Assembly: GCA_023389535.1 (NCBI GenBank)
Contig: JAEWEH010000269.1
Location: 1 to 12,454 of the forward strand
Source: Pseudomonadota bacterium
GTDB taxonomy: Bacteria; Pseudomonadota; Gammaproteobacteria; Burkholderiales; Burkholderiaceae_B
DNA: 12,454 nucleotides
Reading direction: 5' to 3'
The position numbers were made by a program, and so were the translations under genes. A model generated the notes under the pieces. It was not told the DNA's origin, did no database searches, and was given only the letters and a program-made list of their open reading frames with translations. Of this stretch, positions 1 to 9,645 are shown piece by piece (the stretch's first letter is position 1; each line of letters begins with the position of its first letter).

Positions 1-183
1 CGCCCGGTTCACAGTCATGCGGGACACGCCGAATGTGTCGCATAAGGCCAGTTCGGTCGGGATCAGATCGCCCTCGCGCCAGACGCCGTCCTGTATTTTC
101 TTGAACACAAAATTCTTGATTCGCAGATACGCGGGTAGCGCGGTGATGCCTTCCTCGGGGGAAACCGATATCCCGTGACGCAT
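1..183 (-). CDS. hutC: Histidine utilisation repressor HutC, N-terminal part (GntR family)
   Basis: The minus strand reads 61 codons from an ATG at 183 and leaves the window at its left edge. The protein starts MRHGISVSPE and carries a GntR-type winged helix from about residue 18, with YLRIKNFV, then EGDLIPTELALCDTFGVSRMTVNRA, the usual first-helix and recognition-helix pattern. In the HutC subfamily a C-terminal UTRA domain, outside this window, binds urocanate and releases the repressor from hut promoters. The start is supported by GGAG about 7 bases upstream. The gene is divergent from hutU and the 147-base gap holds several palindromes suited to autoregulation and control of hutUH. The family call is firm from the winged helix. 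The HutC assignment rests on the hut context. Confidence 0.88.
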   Translation of the reverse strand, partial: MRHGISVSPEEGITALPAYLRIKNFVFKKIQDGVWREGDLIPTELALCDTFGVSRMTVNRA

Positions 184-206
184 TGAGTTCTCCAGGGCGA
201 TTGATT

Positions 207-236
207 TAAATAGGCGCAGTTCAGCATACTGCTCAA
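207..236 (-). promoter_or_regulatory. Possible hutC promoter
   Basis: Read on the minus strand, TTGAGC (231-236) and TATTTA (207-212) are separated by 18 bases, lying 24-53 bases upstream of the hutC ATG. The match to a sigma-70 promoter is only moderate (4/6 and 3/6). The upstream TGTATAGACA palindrome ends within a few bases of the -35 box, which would suit autorepression. This is inference from sequence alone. Confidence 0.3.
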
Positions 237-238
237 TA

Positions 239-287
239 TGTATAGACATCTGAAAGAATTGACTATACATTATGTATGAAGCATACA
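239..287. promoter_or_regulatory. Cluster of HutC-like operator palindromes between hutC and hutU
   Basis: Three related elements are packed here. TGTATAGACA (239-248) is one base off TGTA-N2-TACA, the core I recall for HutC operators. TGACTATACA (260-269) holds a good TACA half-site and, read in reverse, TGTATAGTCA closely resembles the first element. TGTATGAAGCATACA (273-287) is a perfect palindrome with 6-base arms and a 3-base centre. They cover the likely hutU promoter and sit just upstream of the hutC promoter region. The better match to the core lies in front of hutI (7255-7270). The palindromes are seen directly. HutC binding is inference from family knowledge and gene context. Confidence 0.6.
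259..287 (+). promoter_or_regulatory. Probable hutUH promoter
   Basis: TTGACT (259-264) is a near-consensus -35 box. With a 17-base spacer the -10 falls on CATACA (282-287), a weak match. This leaves a short leader to the hutU ATG at 331. The -10 lies inside the perfect TGTATG-AAG-CATACA palindrome, so a bound regulator would block polymerase. The -35 is convincing, the -10 is not. Confidence 0.4.
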
Positions 288-330
288 AGAAATTTACGCC
301 TTCGGTTATGGCAACCGCGCAGGAGACTCA

Positions 331-2046
<1,716 letters not shown>

Positions 2047-2065
2047 TCGTCAATCAGAGCAGACA

Positions 2066-3601
2066 ATGACGGCACCCCTCTTGATACAACCCGGCAGACT
2101 GACACTGGACGATATCCGGCGCGTGTGGCGCGGCAAGGCAACGCTGGCGCTGCCCGATAGTGCAATAACCGCGATGCGTGCTTCTTCGGACATCGTCAGC
2201 CGCATCATCGATAAAGGCGATGCCGCCTACGGCATCAATACGGGCTTCGGCAAACTGGCGCAAACCCGCATCGCCGATACCGATCTGGAACGCCTGCAGA
2301 AGAACCTGATCATGTCCCATTCGGTCGGCGTGGGCGAACCGCTGGCCGCCGACGTGGTACGGCTGATCATGGCGCTCAAGATCGGCAGCCTTGCCCGCGG
2401 GTTCTCGGGCATTCGGCCTTCGGTCGTGACCACGCTGCTTGAGCTCTTTAACGCCGACATCATCCCCTACATTCCCGCCCAAGGGTCCGTGGGCGCTTCG
2501 GGCGATTTGGCCCCCTTGTCGCACATGACCTTGACTTTGACTGGTGCAGGCAAGGCGTATTATCGCGGTGAATTGATGGATTCAGAGCGGGCCCTGCGGC
2601 TGGCGGACATAAAGCCGGTCGTGTTGGCGGCCAAGGAAGGCCTGGCGCTAATCAATGGAACGCAGGTGTCGACCGCGCTTGCGCTGAACGGCCTGTTCCT
2701 GGCGGAAAACCTTTTCAAGAATGCCGTGCTGGCCGGCGCCTTGAGCATCGACGCCGCCAAGGGCAGCGACGCACCCTTCGACCCTCGCGTCCATGAAATC
2801 AGGGGGCAGCCAGGGCAGATCTATGCCGCGGGACTGTATCGCCGGTTGTTGGTCGGCAGCGCGATCAGGCAGTCGCACGTGCTGAACGACAACAAGGTGC
2901 AAGACCCCTACAGCCTGCGTTGCCAGCCGCAAGTCATGGGCGCCGTACACGACTTGCTGCACCAGGTATCGGAAACTGCGCTGATCGAGGCCAATGCCGT
3001 CACCGATAATCCGTTGGTCTTCGCCGGCGAAAACGGCGAACCCGACCGGGTGATTTCAGGCGGCAACTTCCATGCCGAACCCATGGCTTTCGCTTCTGAC
3101 ATCCTCGCCCTGGCCATCGCTGAAATCGGCGGCCTGGCCGAGCGCCGGGTGGCGCTATTGATTGACGCCAGCATCTCGGGGCTGCCGCCGTTTCTGGTGC
3201 CCGCAGCCGGTCTGAATTCAGGATTCATGATCGCGCATGTCACCGCGGCCGCTCTGGCTTCGGAAAACAAATCGCTGGCGCATCCGGCCAGTGTTGACAG
3301 TCTGCCCACCTCGGCCAACCAGGAAGACCATGTCAGCATGGCGACCCATGCCGGCCGACGGCTGATCGGCATGGCACAGAATACCGCCGTCATCGTCGCA
3401 ATAGAGATGTTGTGCGCGGCGCAAGGCATCGACTTCCATGCGCCGGTCAAGACATCTGAACCGCTACAGGAACTGCATCGCGGGATCCGATGCGCCGTGC
3501 CCTTTTATGACAAAGACCGTTACTTGGCGCCCGACATCGACGCCATGACCGCCTGCGTGCTGAACGGAACCCTGACGGCGCCGCACGCCGGCTTGTTCTA
3601 G
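2066..3601 (+). CDS. hutH: Histidine ammonia-lyase (histidase)
   Basis: This first enzyme of the pathway removes ammonia from L-histidine to give trans-urocanate, which is also the inducer sensed by HutC-type repressors. The 511-residue length is typical. The Ala144-Ser145-Gly146 triad in [11 protein letters not shown] cyclises into the MIO electrophile. Numbering is shifted by two from P. putida, where Ser143 is the central residue. Tyr55 in YGINTGFG and Tyr282/Arg285 in [10 protein letters not shown] match the known catalytic Tyr53, Tyr280 and Arg283. The start ATG is 19 bases after hutU with only a weak AGAG (2056-2059), so translation may be coupled to hutU. The TAG stop overlaps the hutG stop on the other strand by four bases, leaving no room for a terminator in the gap. 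Confidence 0.98.
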   Translation: MTAPLLIQPGRLTLDDIRRVWRGKATLALPDSAITAMRASSDIVSRIIDKGDAAYGINTGFGKLAQTRIADTDLERLQKNLIMSHSVGVGEPLAADVVRLIMALKIGSLARGFSGIRPSVVTTLLELFNADIIPYIPAQGSVGASGDLAPLSHMTLTLTGAGKAYYRGELMDSERALRLADIKPVVLAAKEGLALINGTQVSTALALNGLFLAENLFKNAVLAGALSIDAAKGSDAPFDPRVHEIRGQPGQIYAAGLYRRLLVGSAIRQSHVLNDNKVQDPYSLRCQPQVMGAVHDLLHQVSETALIEANAVTDNPLVFAGENGEPDRVISGGNFHAEPMAFASDILALAIAEIGGLAERRVALLIDASISGLPPFLVPAAGLNSGFMIAHVTAAALASENKSLAHPASVDSLPTSANQEDHVSMATHAGRRLIGMAQNTAVIVAIEMLCAAQGIDFHAPVKTSEPLQELHRGIRCAVPFYDKDRYLAPDIDAMTACVLNGTLTAPHAGLF

Positions 3602-4410
3602 CTGGCGGCCGTCCGGCGCAGCGCCAGTTCCAGAGCGGACTGCACCGCCTTTGCGGCTGCCGCCGCCCGAGGCTCGACGTAGGCATAAGGCGGGGTCTCG
3701 TTCATGTAAGTGATCTGGGCCTGTTCAAGCTGCACGGCATGCACTCCTTCGGTTGGCCGGCCGTATTGGCGCGTGATATAGCCGCCGGTGAAGCGGCCGT
3801 TCGCCACGGCGGTGTAGTTCCCCTGGGCTGTCACCAGGTCAGCCAGCTCTTGCGCCAGGCCGGGAAGGGTGCTGGCGTCTCGCGCTGTGCCGAAATTGAA
3901 ATCCGGCAGGCGGCCCTGGAAGAAACGCGGCACGCGCGAACGGATGGAATGCGCCTCCCATAACAATACCGTTCCATGCAGTGCCTTGAGTCTATCCAGT
4001 TCTTGCACCAGCGCCGCATGATAAGGCGCCCAATAACGTTCCCGGCGCCGTTCCTGTTCCGCTTCAGTGGGCTCGCGGCCCGGCAGGTAGAGGGCCTCCT
4101 TATCGAAGGTATCGATCGGGCACAAGCCGGTGGTGTCCTGGCCGGGATATAGGTTCGCGCCGTCCGGCGGGCGATTCAGATCAATGACGTAGCGCGAACA
4201 GCGTGCTTGCAGGATGGTTGCGCCGAGCCTGTCGGCAAAAGCATACAGCCGGTCCAGATGCCAATCGGTATCGTCCAGCCGCCGCGCAACGGGCGTCATG
4301 GTTTTGGCAATATCGTCGGGAATGTACGTGCCCATGTGCGGTATGGACAGCAGCAGTGGCATGGCGCCGCGTGTCAGGGTGTACACAGAAGCTGCGGATT
4401 CAGAAGTCAT
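3598..4410 (-). CDS. hutG: N-formylglutamate deformylase (N-formylglutamate amidohydrolase)
   Basis: This is the last step of the five-enzyme route: it hydrolyses N-formyl-L-glutamate to glutamate and formate. The 270-residue protein belongs to the N-formylglutamate amidohydrolase family, not to the arginase-like formimidoylglutamase that shares the name HutG in other bacteria. Motifs seen are [10 protein letters not shown] with His25, [11 protein letters not shown] at 46-56, [10 protein letters not shown] at 73-82 and [13 protein letters not shown] with Glu152/His154, which are the expected metal and substrate sites. AAGG lies 6 bases before the ATG at 4410. It follows hutF by 42 bases in the hutIFG operon and faces hutH tail to tail. 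Pairing with hutF confirms the deiminase-deformylase branch. Confidence 0.96.
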   Translation of the reverse strand: MTSESAASVYTLTRGAMPLLLSIPHMGTYIPDDIAKTMTPVARRLDDTDWHLDRLYAFADRLGATILQARCSRYVIDLNRPPDGANLYPGQDTTGLCPIDTFDKEALYLPGREPTEAEQERRRERYWAPYHAALVQELDRLKALHGTVLLWEAHSIRSRVPRFFQGRLPDFNFGTARDASTLPGLAQELADLVTAQGNYTAVANGRFTGGYITRQYGRPTEGVHAVQLEQAQITYMNETPPYAYVEPRAAAAAKAVQSALELALRRTAAS

Positions 4411-4426
4411 ATCGGGCCTTGGTGAA

Positions 4427-4454
4427 AGAAGGGGACGGTCAGAAGGGGGCGGTC
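4427..4454. repeat. 14-bp tandem duplication between hutF and hutG
   Basis: AGAAGGGGACGGTC (4427-4440) is followed directly by AGAAGGGGGCGGTC (4441-4454), with one mismatch. The second copy overlaps the hutF stop codon (4453-4455, minus strand). The duplication lengthens the gap between hutF and hutG to 42 bases, just upstream of the hutG ribosome binding site. It is most simply a slippage product. Confidence 0.8.
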
Positions 4455-5874
4455 ATTGAGGCAGAGCCGCCAGCACGCGCAGATAACGGCTCGTGATGGC
4501 TGCTTCGTCGATGTGGCGGCCATCGCGCACGACGCAACGGCCGGCCGCATACACATCCTTGATCGGCGTTTGGCCGCGCTCGCTGAATACGATGCCCGAC
4601 AGCCAGTGGTCGCTGTGCCGGCCCGCCAATGCCGGATGCTCCAGGTCCAGCACCAGACAGTCGGCCCGCCGTCCCACCTGCAGTAAGCCGTTGGCGAGTC
4701 CGCCCGCCTGGGCGCCGCCTTGGGTGGCGGCGGCGAACAGCCGGTCGGCGACGAATGGGCGATGCTCTGAGGCGAGCACATTGCGTTGCCGATGCAGCAG
4801 CCGTTGTCCATATTCCAGCAGCCGTAATTCCGAGCGCCAATCAACACAGATATGACTGTCGGATCCAAGCCCGACCTGTCCGCCGGCGTCGAGATACGCG
4901 GCAGCCGGAAAGATGCCGTCGCCCAGATTGGCTTCGGTAGTCGGGCACAAGCCCGCTACGGCGCCTGTTGCGGCCAATGCCCGTGTCTCGTTCGTATCGA
5001 TATGGGTAGCGTGGACCAGGCACCAGCTTGAGTCCACGGCGTAATGGTCCAGCAGCCACTGCACTGGCCTGGCGCCATGGACTGCCATGCAGACATCGAC
5101 CTCGGCCGTCTGTTCGGCAATATGGATGTGGATGGGCGCGCCAGCGAAGTCCTGTTCCATTCCGCTTAACAGGACGGACAGCGAATCCTTGGACACGGCG
5201 CGCAAGGAGTGTGGCGCGGCGCCGTAGCGGCGTTGTGGGCTTTCGGGCCGGGCGCCGCTCAGATGAACCAGCATGTCCAGCAGTTGTTCCGGCGTATTCA
5301 GGAAACGCGCCTGATCGGGACGCGGTGGCCGCGCGCCGAAGTCGCTGTATTGATAGAGTACTGGCAGGAAGGTCATGCCCAGGCCGGTCAGGGCGGCGGC
5401 ATCGATCAGGCTCAGCCCCATTTCGTTGCGGTCCGCATAGGGCCTGCCGTCGGGACGGTGATGCAGGTAATGGAACTCGCATGCCGAGGTGTAGCCGGCC
5501 TTCAGCATATCCATATATAGCTGACCGGCGATAGCGGAGAGGGCTTCGGGAGAGATGCGGGCGGCGTAGCGATACATCAGTTCTCGCCAGCTCCAGAAGC
5601 TATTGGAAGCCTGGCCTCGATATTCGGTCAGCCCCGCCATAGGGCTCTGGAACGCATGGGAATGCAAGTTCGGCATTCCGGGGAGGACAGGCCCGCGGGC
5701 ACGTGAGACCTCGGTCCGACCGTGCAGCGTGTGCGCGCCGACGTCGCTCCGCACGGCAGTGAGCAGGCCTTGGGCATCCCACTCCAAAAGCACGTTATTG
5801 CACCAGCCTCCGGGCAGGTACGCCTGCGGCGCAAACAAGGCGCCGGCGATTTTGTGGGTGGGCGCGTCAATCAT
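4453..5874 (-). CDS. hutF: Formimidoylglutamate deiminase
   Basis: This enzyme removes the imino group of N-formimidoyl-L-glutamate as ammonia, giving N-formylglutamate for HutG. The 473-residue protein is a zinc amidohydrolase with all expected sites: His71 and His73 in NLHSHAFQ, His251 and Glu254 in HIHIAEQ, His288 in LVHATH and Asp339 in GLGSDSHIC. The spacings 251-288-339 are exactly those of the structurally known Pseudomonas aeruginosa HutF (232-269-320). The protein is about 20 residues longer than that homologue, mostly at the N terminus. The ATG overlaps the end of hutI by 8 bases (5867-5874) and has only a weak ribosome site (GGGAAC), so translation is probably coupled to hutI. Its presence places the organism on the formylglutamate branch rather than formimidoylglutamase. 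Confidence 0.96.
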   Translation of the reverse strand: MIDAPTHKIAGALFAPQAYLPGGWCNNVLLEWDAQGLLTAVRSDVGAHTLHGRTEVSRARGPVLPGMPNLHSHAFQSPMAGLTEYRGQASNSFWSWRELMYRYAARISPEALSAIAGQLYMDMLKAGYTSACEFHYLHHRPDGRPYADRNEMGLSLIDAAALTGLGMTFLPVLYQYSDFGARPPRPDQARFLNTPEQLLDMLVHLSGARPESPQRRYGAAPHSLRAVSKDSLSVLLSGMEQDFAGAPIHIHIAEQTAEVDVCMAVHGARPVQWLLDHYAVDSSWCLVHATHIDTNETRALAATGAVAGLCPTTEANLGDGIFPAAAYLDAGGQVGLGSDSHICVDWRSELRLLEYGQRLLHRQRNVLASEHRPFVADRLFAAATQGGAQAGGLANGLLQVGRRADCLVLDLEHPALAGRHSDHWLSGIVFSERGQTPIKDVYAAGRCVVRDGRHIDEAAITSRYLRVLAALPQ

Positions 5875-7102
5875 GGGGCCGTTCCCGTTTATCCACGCTT
5901 ATGCGTCCGTGGCGCACCACCATTTGGCAACGCTCCAGGTCGCTCCAGTAGGCCAGTTCGGCCAGCGAGCCGACATTCCAGGCGACGAAATCGGCCGGTC
6001 CTCCCATGGAAATGTCGCCCGTGACTTCCGCATGGCCCAGTGCCCGCGCGGCATGCCTCGTTACCCCCGCCAACACCTCTTGCACCGACATGCGGAAGAG
6101 CGTGCAAGCCATATTCAGTACGAGCAACAGCGACGTGATGGGTGAAGTGCCGGGATTGCTATCGGTGGAGACCGCCATGGGCACCTGATGTTTGCGCAAC
6201 AAGTCCAGAGGCGGACGCTGCGTCTCGCGCAGGAAATAGTAGGCGCCTGGAAGCAGAACGGCCACGGTGCCGGCATCGCGCATGGCCATGACGCCCGCTT
6301 CGTCCAGAAACTCCAGGTGGTCGGCCGACAGTGCCCGGTAACGGGCGGCCAGCTTGGTCCCGCCCGTGAGCGACAACTGCTCGGCGTGCATCTTGACCGG
6401 AAGGGCGAGCTGGTGTGCTGCCCTGAAGACTCGTTCGGATTGCGCCAGATTGAAGGCGATGCCTTCGCAGAACACGTCGACGGCATCGACCAGGCCTTCA
6501 TCGGCCAATGCCGGCAGCATCTGCTCGCAAACCAGATCGATATAGGCATCGGGGCGCCCCGCGTATTCGGGCGGCAGGGCGTGGGCCCCCAGAAAAGTCG
6601 TGGACACCGTTACAGGGCGGGTCTGCCCAAGTCGACGCGCTACCCGCAGCATTTTGCGTTCGGTGTCCAGATCCAGCCCGTAGCCCGACTTGATTTCGAT
6701 TGCCGTTACCCCCTCGTTCAATAGCGAGTCCAGCCGGCGCAGCGCACTGGCGTAAAGCTCATCTTCGGTGGCGGCGCGGGTCGCCCGGACTGTGGAAAGA
6801 ATGCCGCCGCCGCGCTTGGCGATTTCCTCATAGCTGGCGCCGGTCAGCCGCAGGGCGAATTCTTCGGCGCGATTGCCGCCATAGACCAGATGGGTATGGC
6901 AATCGATCAGGCCGGGTGTGACCAGGGCGCCTTTCAATGCATGGGTGGAAACCGACTGATCCAGATAGTGCGCGGGCATTTCATGGGCGGGGCCGAACCA
7001 GACGATGCGCCCCTCGCGTACAACAATACTGGCGTCATGGATCAACTCGGCCGGATCGGCATGCGGGGCCAGCGTAGCTTGGGTCCAGATGCTGGTGGTC
7101 AT
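5867..7102 (-). CDS. hutI: Imidazolonepropionase
   Basis: This is step three: it hydrolyses 4-imidazolone-5-propionate, the HutU product, to N-formimidoylglutamate. The 411-residue amidohydrolase has the metal ligands His69 and His71 in [17 protein letters not shown], His239 in KMHAEQLS, and Asp314 in [10 protein letters not shown], plus SADHLEF at 259-265 and the KSGYGLD substrate loop near 138-144. Length is standard for the family. The ATG at 7102 is preceded by GAGGAA (7112-7117) at 9 bases. It is the first gene of hutI-hutF-hutG and overlaps hutF by 8 bases. A leader of roughly 150 bases separates it from the operator-promoter at 7255-7296. Confidence 0.98.
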   Translation of the reverse strand: MTTSIWTQATLAPHADPAELIHDASIVVREGRIVWFGPAHEMPAHYLDQSVSTHALKGALVTPGLIDCHTHLVYGGNRAEEFALRLTGASYEEIAKRGGGILSTVRATRAATEDELYASALRRLDSLLNEGVTAIEIKSGYGLDLDTERKMLRVARRLGQTRPVTVSTTFLGAHALPPEYAGRPDAYIDLVCEQMLPALADEGLVDAVDVFCEGIAFNLAQSERVFRAAHQLALPVKMHAEQLSLTGGTKLAARYRALSADHLEFLDEAGVMAMRDAGTVAVLLPGAYYFLRETQRPPLDLLRKHQVPMAVSTDSNPGTSPITSLLLVLNMACTLFRMSVQEVLAGVTRHAARALGHAEVTGDISMGGPADFVAWNVGSLAELAYWSDLERCQMVVRHGRISVDKRERPHD

Positions 7103-7254
7103 CGCGGGCGGTTCCTCGTTGAGTTGGCGTGATATGCGCGATGATCAGTACCGCGCCTATCGGCGGCACGCAGCCGCAAGGCGTGTACGGGATAGGGGCA
7201 TGGATATAAGTCAGGTCTCGTCCGCCAGGACAAAAGCCTAACGCTTTTTGCCCG
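7103..7254 (-). other. Gene-free leader upstream of hutI
   Basis: This stretch between the likely hutIFG transcription start and the hutI ATG contains no convincing gene. One 14-codon frame (ATG at 7201, TAG at 7157-7159, minus strand; MPLSRTRLAAACRR) lacks a ribosome site. I see no histidine-rich leader peptide, T-box or attenuator with a T-run. Apart from the hutI ribosome site at 7112-7117 I see nothing certain in it. Confidence 0.5.
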
Positions 7255-7270
7255 ATTTGTATATACAAGT
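7255..7270. promoter_or_regulatory. HutC operator in front of hutIFG
   Basis: TTGTATATACAA (7257-7268) is a perfect 12-base palindrome that extends to 16 bases with one mismatched pair. It contains the exact TGTA-N2-TACA core I recall for Pseudomonas HutC sites and resembles the elements between hutC and hutU. It lies directly downstream of, and slightly overlaps, the likely -10 box of hutIFG, so a bound repressor would block transcription. Palindrome: seen directly. HutC binding: inference from family and context. Confidence 0.75.
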
Positions 7271-7296
7271 ATGGGGTATTTGTTTTGCCATGGCAA
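7268..7296 (-). promoter_or_regulatory. Probable hutIFG promoter
   Basis: On the minus strand TTGCCA (7291-7296) and CATACT (7268-7273) are separated by exactly 17 bases, each matching four of six sigma-70 consensus positions. The -10 box touches the TTGTATATACAA palindrome and the -35 box lies in a second palindrome, TTGCCATGGCAA (7285-7296). Transcription would start near 7260 and leave a leader of about 155 bases. Confidence 0.55.
7285..7296. repeat. 12-bp palindrome over the hutIFG -35 box
   Basis: TTGCCATGGCAA is a perfect inverted repeat and is followed by the overlapping palindrome GCAAGCTTGC (7293-7302). Either could bind a second regulator of hutIFG, but I cannot match them to a named factor, and short palindromes of this size can arise by chance. 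Confidence 0.4.
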
Positions 7297-7351
7297 GCTT
7301 GCGAGCAAGAACGGCAAGCCAATGCCTGTCTCGCGATCACGCCGCAAGGTG

Positions 7352-8257
7352 TCAGCCGCCGCGATCCTTCATCGCCATCAGGTTTAGCCGGCTTAATGGC
7401 GGCGATAAACCTTCCTTGCGTATCGCGGCGTCTATCGCGACCAGGATGGCGTCCCGGCAGTCGATGTCTTGTGCAAACTGGGGCACCCAGTATTTGATCT
7501 TGTACGTGACCCCTTCCGCCGCGTAGGCGGTGGCGCGCACCACCGGCTTTTGATTGGCGGTTTGCACTTCTACGGGCGATGTGGACAATGCGGCCGCGAA
7601 CAGCAGCTGCTTTCCATCCGAAATCGAGATGTCGTGCCCCAAGGTGATTTCCAGCTCGGCCTGATATTGCTTGCGAGGCGCGCTGTAATTGGTCAGCATC
7701 TGCCGTGAAATCTGGCTGTTCGGCAGAATCATGTAGGTATCGTTGGGTGTCAGGATGCGGGTCGTGCGCCATCCGATTTCGGTGATCCGGCCTTGAATGG
7801 TTGCGTCGAATTCGACCCAGTCTCCAATCCGGAAGGGCGCCTCGACCCCGATCGCAATTCCGGACAAAACGTCAGCCAGTACATTGCGGATCGCAAACCC
7901 CAGAATGGCAATGATCAAGCCCGAGCTTGCCAATATGCCGCCCGCGGATTGTCCAAGAAAGACGCCTATGGCGGCTACCGTGGCTACTGTAAACAAAGTC
8001 GCCGAAATCAATTCGCGCAATAGCTTGGGCGTTTTCCGCTTTCGTTTGACTTTTCGCGTCAACGCCGCGCCGCTGATCCGCGCCAGAAGCCAGGCAAAGG
8101 AATAGAACGCCGCAACCGCCGCAAACCGCGCTACGGCCCCAGGACCGGATACGGGAAGATATTGAGCCAGGTAAGTGTGAAAGACGTATGCAAGCATCGA
8201 GAAGATGCATAACAAGGTCGGCCACAATAGCCATAAGATGCGTGAGCCCGGCGCCAA
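7352..8257 (-). CDS. Small MscS-family mechanosensitive ion channel
   Basis: The protein resembles the MscS core that releases solutes on hypo-osmotic stress. From the TTG at 8257 it has 301 residues: membrane helices at about 6-30, 42-60 and 83-105, then the pore-lining helix region GGILASSGLIIAILGFAIRN followed by the beta domain (PFRIGDWVEF, GRITEIGWRTTRI, ILPNSQIS). It has no large periplasmic extension or cytoplasmic add-on. The frame is open to a TTG at 8356 (334 residues), but that start has no ribosome site. The TTG at 8257 has GGAG six bases upstream and opens directly into the first membrane helix. It lies downstream of the FUSC gene on the same strand, probably co-transcribed, with hutI next. 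A specific substrate or conductance cannot be told. Confidence 0.85.
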   Translation of the reverse strand: MAPGSRILWLLWPTLLCIFSMLAYVFHTYLAQYLPVSGPGAVARFAAVAAFYSFAWLLARISGAALTRKVKRKRKTPKLLRELISATLFTVATVAAIGVFLGQSAGGILASSGLIIAILGFAIRNVLADVLSGIAIGVEAPFRIGDWVEFDATIQGRITEIGWRTTRILTPNDTYMILPNSQISRQMLTNYSAPRKQYQAELEITLGHDISISDGKQLLFAAALSTSPVEVQTANQKPVVRATAYAAEGVTYKIKYWVPQFAQDIDCRDAILVAIDAAIRKEGLSPPLSRLNLMAMKDRGG

Positions 8258-8358
8258 ATCACTCTCCAGTTTTTTCGGAATGGTACTGCGTTTCAAGCAT
8301 GGGCCGAAGCTTACAAGATCACGGCATGTCGTGCGCAACGTGGGCCGCCTGGTCAAGG

Positions 8359-9426
8359 CTAACGCTTCTGCACCTGTCGAGCGAGCTCGGCCAGGTTGGA
8401 CAGGACCGAACCGTAGGCGCTTTTCACAGCGATCAAGTGTTCTTTGTCTTCAATGGGAAGATTGCCCTGATCAATATGGTCGTCCACCTTTTTTGCGAAC
8501 GCCGCGTACGCTTCCCGGGCGCCGTCGATGGGTTCGCAGGCTTCGCCGACTTCGACCGCGTCGGCCATTTGCTCGAGGCATGTCTTGACGGCGTCGGCCA
8601 GCTTCAGCAGCGCCTTCTTGTTCTCGTTGTCTTCGCACAGTACTTCAGAGATCGGCTCGTCGCTGAAGCGATCCACCAGGGTGAGCGTATAGGCGAAACG
8701 TTCAATCTCGGGCAGCAATGTCTGGGAAAACGGGCGGAATCCCATGGCCGGTGTCTTTTCTTCGATGCGGGCCCCTTGCGCCATCATGCGGGCTTGCTCG
8801 ATCGACGACTGTATGGCGTCCTGGGCTTTCCTGTCTTTGTCGTCCTTATCGCGGATCAGGCATGCTGTGCATTCAAGCACATAGGCGCCGCAGTGGCGCA
8901 GCGCCGCCGCCAGATACTGTTGTTCGGTGCGCCGGGCAAGCACCGGCAATACAGCGAAGGCGGCGATCATCCCGCAGCTTGAGCCGATGGCGATAGCCAG
9001 GACTTTCTTGAACGCGCCCTCGACGAGGTAGAAGTCCGGCGCGACGGCGATCACTGTGACGGTGACCAGCCCGTACGCCAGCACCGGCCATTTTGCCGCC
9101 AGGAAGCTCATCAGCCCTACGCCCGCCAACAGGGCGATAAGCGTGCCTTGGCCTTCCGCCCCAAACAGAATGACCAGGACGACGGCGATGATCGCGCCCA
9201 GAATGGCCCCTGCTATACGTCCAAGCGCCGCACCTATGGTCCCGCCCACGCTGGCCTGAACCACAAAGAGCGCCGAAAATACGCCCCAGGAAACGTCCTC
9301 CGTTTCCAAGAAACTGGTCGCAAAATAGGCCATCAGGACTGCCGATGCTGTCTGGATCGGTATGCGGACTTCATCTGCTTGCAAACGCGCACGCAGCCGC
9401 TTGAATCGCTGCCGGATTGCCCCCAT
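8359..9426 (-). CDS. FUSC-family inner-membrane protein (aromatic acid exporter-like)
   Basis: From the ATG at 9426 the product has about 355 residues. The N-terminal half (about 20-150) is a bundle of hydrophobic helices including IQTASAVLMAYFATSF, VFSALFVVQASVGGTIGAALGR, IAGAILGAIIAVVLVILF and VLAYGLVTVTVIAVAPDFYL. The C-terminal half is soluble, charged and helical. This is the layout of FUSC/ArAE-type proteins with one membrane module, some of which export aromatic acids. No substrate is evident here. The frame extends upstream to a TTG at 9636, with an ATG at 9552, but codons between 9552 and 9426 mostly end in A or T, unlike the GC3-rich codons after 9426, and the extra 42-70 residues look non-coding. 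No good ribosome site is seen at 9426. It probably forms a unit with the downstream MscS gene. Confidence 0.78.
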   Translation of the reverse strand: MGAIRQRFKRLRARLQADEVRIPIQTASAVLMAYFATSFLETEDVSWGVFSALFVVQASVGGTIGAALGRIAGAILGAIIAVVLVILFGAEGQGTLIALLAGVGLMSFLAAKWPVLAYGLVTVTVIAVAPDFYLVEGAFKKVLAIAIGSSCGMIAAFAVLPVLARRTEQQYLAAALRHCGAYVLECTACLIRDKDDKDRKAQDAIQSSIEQARMMAQGARIEEKTPAMGFRPFSQTLLPEIERFAYTLTLVDRFSDEPISEVLCEDNENKKALLKLADAVKTCLEQMADAVEVGEACEPIDGAREAYAAFAKKVDDHIDQGNLPIEDKEHLIAVKSAYGSVLSNLAELARQVQKR

Positions 9427-9582
9427 TATGCAAACAAGAAAATGCGTCGACGGTGCTGGCAATTCATCATCGCCCCGGCCTGCCTGATTGCTGAGTACAT
9501 CGTCGCCTCCATCTTCAATACTTAATCGTAACAGCGGCGGCCCGCGCGGCATCCTTTCAAGATGTGCCGTAATGATCGCAAT

Positions 9583-9611
9583 GGTATGGCTATCCCGGCT
9601 GGGGGCGTCAA
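9583..9611 (-). promoter_or_regulatory. Possible promoter of the FUSC-MscS unit
   Basis: On the minus strand TTGACG (9606-9611) is followed after 17 bases by CATACC (9583-9588). The -35 is good, the -10 weak. Its position 157 bases before the chosen ATG would give a long leader and agrees with the upstream part of the open frame being non-coding. Confidence 0.3.
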
Positions 9612-9645
9612 CTCGTGCCCGTTCTGGATTTGACAAATAAAGTGC

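Noticed and set aside
2054..3450. Minus-strand frames opposite hutH (2054-2524, 2648-2962, 2908-3450)
   Set aside because: No ribosome sites or recognisable domains, and hutH on the plus strand has every catalytic residue.
4841..5534. Overlapping frames on both strands inside hutF (4841-5482 minus, 5028-5534 plus)
   Set aside because: Compositional shadows of hutF. The translations are proline/arginine-rich and carry no motif.
7103..7260. Attenuator or riboswitch in the hutI leader
   Set aside because: No terminator-like T-run, no run of histidine codons and no motif of a known riboswitch class was seen.
7035..7772. A 245-residue minus-strand frame spanning the hutI leader and the MscS 3' end
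   Set aside because: It overlaps two well-supported genes in other frames and has no domain. It is open by chance.
8188..8982. A 264-residue plus-strand frame opposite MscS and FUSC
   Set aside because: Antisense to membrane helices and the soluble domain of supported genes, with no plausible start signal or motif.
9148..9525. Plus-strand frame of 125 residues opposite the FUSC 5' end
   Set aside because: No family resemblance and opposite a coding region. Treated as a shadow.
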